Below, piece by piece: positions 60,600 to 64,000 of a DNA stretch of 64,000 nucleotides. The stretch covers positions 1,075,201,453-1,075,265,452 of the forward strand of contig NC_056725.1 in the NCBI RefSeq assembly GCF_019279795.1, written 5' to 3'. The stretch is from Protopterus annectens (lineage: Eukaryota > Chordata > Ceratodontiformes > Protopteridae). The position numbers and the translations under genes were made by a program. The notes beneath the pieces are model-generated. The model was not told where the DNA came from. It saw only the letters and a list, made by a program, of their open reading frames with translations, and ran no database searches. The stretch's first letter is position 1, and every line of letters starts with the position of its first letter.

Positions 60600-61464
60600 C
60601 AGTCTTTCACTAATCCTGCTTATCTTGCTCTCAGTGCTATTATGATCATCTGTTCTAGATATCACAATGAAGAAAGTGAGCTGTGAGTCTTGGTTTCTAT
60701 TCCTATAAAAATTGATATTCTGAAATATTTTCTAGAAAAATACAGCACTGATTATCTGTAAATTGCTATGATATACCACTATTTATAAACTACAAGAAAA
60801 AATAATATTAACTATACTTATTCACTGATTTCATATAGCAGCACTATGACTATAGAGCCTAAATGTTGATTTTCTATACTTATGAGGGGAAAATCCATTT
60901 TTGGTACTTTCTGTTATGTCATCTTGGCTATTATTACATATGACAGTGTAGATATTTTATACTAGATTGTATTACACACATCAGTGTCCCTAATGCACAG
61001 CTATGATTACCTTATTGTCTAATGCATAATATGTGTGTTTAATACATTTTGTAGGATTAAGTAGCAATTAACAACTGGCAGCATGATAACCTCTATCGCC
61101 ACCCATAATCCTTCTGCAGATAGTCTCCTTTCAGTCTGTAAACAGACTATATGGACCATGCATTCCAAACATGTTTGCTTCCTTTACACGTGAAAACAAG
61201 TCTTCAGATGAGCAATAAGCATAAACTTAAAAACAGAGAAAACATAGTAAACGTGACTTTTCCTTATATTGCTTCCATGAAGTAAGCATGCCACCAACTT
61301 CTGATCATATCTACCATTTCTATTACAGTTGCTTCTTGTCAAGGAGTTACAGAACTGCCACTTACATTGCAATTCACTTATTTAGACTCCAGGATGGTAG
61401 AGCTATGGCAAGAACAGAAACATGTACAAAGGTATGATAGTATAATGCTCTCAGAGTTTAAAAA

Positions 61465-61547
<83 letters not shown>

Positions 61548-62332
61548 ATGCGTGCATGTGATTAAACTGTCTTATGTTTTTTCCAGGATGATAAATCTTT
61601 GTCCCCACCCAAAATATGTCATCACGAATTGTAATCTCACACAAACACATTAGCTTCATCTCCTACATTATTTTATTACATTCCTTCAATAATATAGGAA
61701 AACCTTTACAAGTCCCAAAGCTAATTTCATGACTATCCCCTTGGACATGCAACTACTACGAAAACAATACCACCTAAGACAGTTATGCATTCTATGTCAT
61801 GCTCTAGTTTTCTTGGTTTTGCCATTGACATTTTCCTACTAAGAAGGAATGGTAGATGTTCCCCACTGGCATGAGTAATTTTCCACCATTTAACATAACT
61901 CAGATGTTACCTAATTAAAAAAAAACATTCCTTGTAATTGTGGAACTACCCCAGTCAACAAAACGTAAGCACAGTAAATAAGCAAAGAAAGAAAACTATA
62001 TTTTGACTAAAACTTCTGAGATGTACAAGAGAACAAGTTATCAATGATGTGTTATTATAACTACTATGACATTTTTATAGTGTTTTCCTCACTCTGTTAC
62101 ATGTAAATAACTGTCTCAAACCAAATACTATATTTGTTGCAAATCCTGTAAGTATCAGTCAGATCCACAGAACCACTGTTGTTTCAGTAAATACTATTTC
62201 CTAATGCTTTTCTAATCTGTTATACTTAAATGTTTATATATGTTTGTTAGTGACATTAAGTTTGCTTTAGGTGATAAGCTCTCTGCTAAGTATTGTTTGA
62301 AAGCTGAGGAGTATTACAAATATCCCTGACAA
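60600..62332. repeat. Unassigned sequence with (TG)n microsatellite
   Basis: A (TG)n tract of about 80 bp lies at 61467-61547. No coding motif is recognised in the rest. Confidence 0.6.
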
Positions 62333-62816
62333 AGTACAGTTGTGTACACTTACCATAAATGTAGATGTTCGAGTGTATTCACTGTTGCAGTCATTACATT
62401 TGGGTAATCTGCTTGCAGGTTGCCCTCAGTCGGCCTGATTAACAAAGTCTTGGGACCTGCGTTGGTTGCTGTCCCTTCTTCCATGATGTCAGGTCGTCAG
62501 GTGCATAAAACATGCAGCTGACGCCATTACATCAGTTTTTCTTGCCCCAGATGTCAGGTGCCCCCCAAATAGGGAGCAATTAATCATAAAAACACAAAGG
62601 TATACCTCCAACAAAAAAGCAAATACACCAAAAAGGCTTTTAAGCATAGTAAAGGAAAGTAGAGGTGTAGCCAAAAGAAGTTAGGGGGCAGGAGGAAGGG
62701 TAACCAGGACTGCAACAGTGAATACACTCAAACATCTAAATTTATGGTAAGTGTACACAACTGTACTATGTTCTTAGTGTATCACTGTTGCAGTCATTAC
62801 ATTTGAGTAGATTCCC
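62333..62816. repeat. Inverted and direct repeats at the DIRS 3' end
   Basis: A 60-bp arm at 62333-62392 has its near-perfect inverse at 62708-62767. A second, direct copy of its inner part (CACTGTTGCAGTCATTACAT) extends over 62373-62411 and 62778-62816. The arrangement suggests a terminal repeat and an internal complementary region. The spacer at 62393-62707 has no gene. Confidence 0.85.
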
Positions 62817-62840
62817 AAAACTATGGTTGGGAGGAGGAAT

Positions 62841-64000
62841 TTAGATAGCATTAGGACCAGCTATAAGGCCCTGCAAGACTGCAGTGGCAAAGCCAGCTTT
62901 GGATTTAGATACAATTGACAAATGATAATGCTTGGTGAAAGTATGTACATAACTCCAGCTAGCAGCTTCTAGGCTGTCCCTGGTAGGAACGCCTCTGAGA
63001 AAGGCTGTAGAAGTAGATGCAGCCCTGGTGGAGTGAGATCTGATCCCCTGGGGGATAGGTTTTCCATGGTGATTATAGCAGAAATGAATGCAATGGCTTA
63101 TCCATTTAGAAATGGTTTGTTTTGAAATAGCCTTCCCCTCTGCCCCCGCAGCAAATGCTACCAGCAGTTCAGATTTTATTTGAGGTTTAGTCCTGTCCAA
63201 GTAGAATCTAAGTTGTCTGTGCACATCCAAGGTATGCAGAATCTGTTCCCCTTTGTTCTGTGGATTTGTAAAGAAAATTGGCAAATGAATGGACTGATTA
63301 AGAGCCACACAAGATACCACCTTGGGCATGAAGGATGGATTGGTTCTGAGTGACACCCTGTCCGCATGAAAGATGATGAAAGGCTCCACTGCCATAAGGG
63401 CCTGTAATTCAGATACCCTTCTAGCTGAAGTGATTGCTAAAAGGAAAGCAGTTTTCCAATAAATAAATTTTACGTCTGCAGTAGCAGCTGGCTCGAAAGG
63501 AGGTAGAGTGAGTTTCTCCAATACAAAGTTAAGGTCCCAGGCTGGGGTTGGAGCTCTCCTGGGTGGTCTCAAATGTTTGGCCCCTCTGAGGTACTGCTTG
63601 AGCAGTGGATGAGAGAAGAAGGGAGGTTCTGTGTTATAATGAGTGGAAATGGCTGAGGCGTGGATTTTAATGGAGGAAAAAGACAGGCCCTTGTGAAGCA
63701 TCTCAGTTAAGTATTGTAAAATCTGAGGTAAATTGGGTGCTGCTGTGCTCATCCCTTGAGAATGGTTCCAGGCACAGAATCTTTTACATTTTTCACCATA
63801 AGATTTTCTAGTACTAGGCCTCCTTGTCTCTAAGATATCATCCATCACAGGTTTGCTGAGGGGTGGTAAGGGAGAGTTCAAGTAATTAGCCAGGCTGGAA
63901 GGTTCAGTGTTGGAAGTTGAGGGTGCAGAATCTGGTTCTCCTGCTGAGACAGTAGGGAAGGAGTCTGAGGCAGGTGCCAGGGAGATAACTGTGACACATT
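62841..64000 (-). CDS. DIRS-type tyrosine recombinase, partial, open to the window edge
   Basis: An uninterrupted frame ends at TAA 62841 and stays open to the right edge; there is no internal ATG near the apparent TTG start at 63881, and the frame continues upstream with a Ser/Pro/Thr-rich leader. Counting from that codon, an N-terminal SAM-like region (residues 20-100, RRPSTRKSYGEKCKRFCAW) precedes the catalytic domain. Expected residues are Arg in SARRVSELQAL (about 154), His and Arg in RSHSTRAAST (283 and 286) and the nucleophile Tyr in TFTKHYHL (319). The enzyme would integrate a circular DNA copy by site-specific recombination. All core residues are present, so this copy may be intact. 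A Crypton origin is less likely given the repeats downstream. Confidence 0.85.
   Translation of the reverse strand, partial: CVTVISLAPASDSFPTVSAGEPDSAPSTSNTEPSSLANYLNSPLPPLSKPVMDDILETRRPSTRKSYGEKCKRFCAWNHSQGMSTAAPNLPQILQYLTEMLHKGLSFSSIKIHASAISTHYNTEPPFFSHPLLKQYLRGAKHLRPPRRAPTPAWDLNFVLEKLTLPPFEPAATADVKFIYWKTAFLLAITSARRVSELQALMAVEPFIIFHADRVSLRTNPSFMPKVVSCVALNQSIHLPIFFTNPQNKGEQILHTLDVHRQLRFYLDRTKPQIKSELLVAFAAGAEGKAISKQTISKWISHCIHFCYNHHGKPIPQGIRSHSTRAASTSTAFLRGVPTRDSLEAASWSYVHTFTKHYHLSIVSKSKAGFATAVLQGLIAGPNAI

Larger units (their letters stand above)
62333..64000 (-). mobile_element. DIRS-like retrotransposon, 3' part, runs off the window
   Basis: The tyrosine recombinase ORF on the minus strand is followed by a 3' region built of inverted and direct repeats. 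In known DIRS elements, inverted terminal repeats and an internal complementary region stand in this place and guide circular-intermediate formation. The RT/RNase H genes would lie beyond base 64000. Confidence 0.82.

Noticed and set aside
62841..63881. Crypton-type transposon as source of the tyrosine recombinase
   Set aside because: The inverted and direct repeats directly 3' of the ORF match a DIRS arrangement better, though only sequence beyond 64000 can settle it.

Overview
This window is repeat-dominated nuclear DNA from a eukaryote, most likely a vertebrate with a large, transposon-rich genome such as a lungfish, amphibian or similar lineage. The clues are CR1-type LINEs whose ORF1 carries an SGNH esterase, a DIRS-type tyrosine-recombinase element, a Penelope-like element, Harbinger transposon genes, an L1-type LINE tail, small terminal-inverted-repeat elements and very long (CA)n tracts. 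The species cannot be fixed from sequence alone. I see no convincing host protein-coding exon and no tRNA or rRNA gene. Almost every readable protein stretch belongs to a mobile element, and nearly all are broken.

Layout. 1-4.1 kb: unassigned sequence, then a CR1 LINE copy (+). 4.2-6.9 kb: a small hAT-like element, a degraded RT fragment and a Harbinger-type Myb-like ORF. 6.9-16.1 kb: an array of a ~200-240 bp repeat with internal (CA)n, interrupted by a partly duplicated LINE fragment and by a nearly full-length CR1 (-) inserted cleanly between two halves of one repeat unit. 16.3-21 kb: three more copies of the hAT-like element, a CR1 ORF1 fragment and a Harbinger nuclease pseudogene (-). 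22-26 kb: AT-rich unassigned DNA. 26.2-26.9 kb: a palindromic element nested in a second palindromic element. 29.4-33.8 kb: a diverged CR1 copy (-) with an internal inverted triplication, and a second Harbinger fragment. 34.3-38.7 kb: a near-complete CR1 copy (+) with a readable ORF1/ORF2 overlap. 41.8-44.3 kb: a LINE split by an L1-type insertion. 45.7-51.6 kb: a fifth hAT-like copy, a very old LINE and a CpG-rich inverted-repeat element. 55-56 kb: a Penelope-like element with an inverted 5' arm and a 15-bp target duplication. 58.2-60.6 kb: a relic LINE. 62.3-64 kb: the 3' end of a DIRS-like element whose recombinase ORF runs off the window.

How the parts relate. CR1 ORF1 (zinc-binding and esterase) and ORF2 (endonuclease and reverse transcriptase) would act together in target-primed reverse transcription. 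Harbinger needs a Myb-like protein plus a DDE nuclease; pieces of both occur here but are far apart. The small inverted-repeat elements carry no genes and would depend on transposases elsewhere. The order of nesting and the target duplications give a relative history of insertions.
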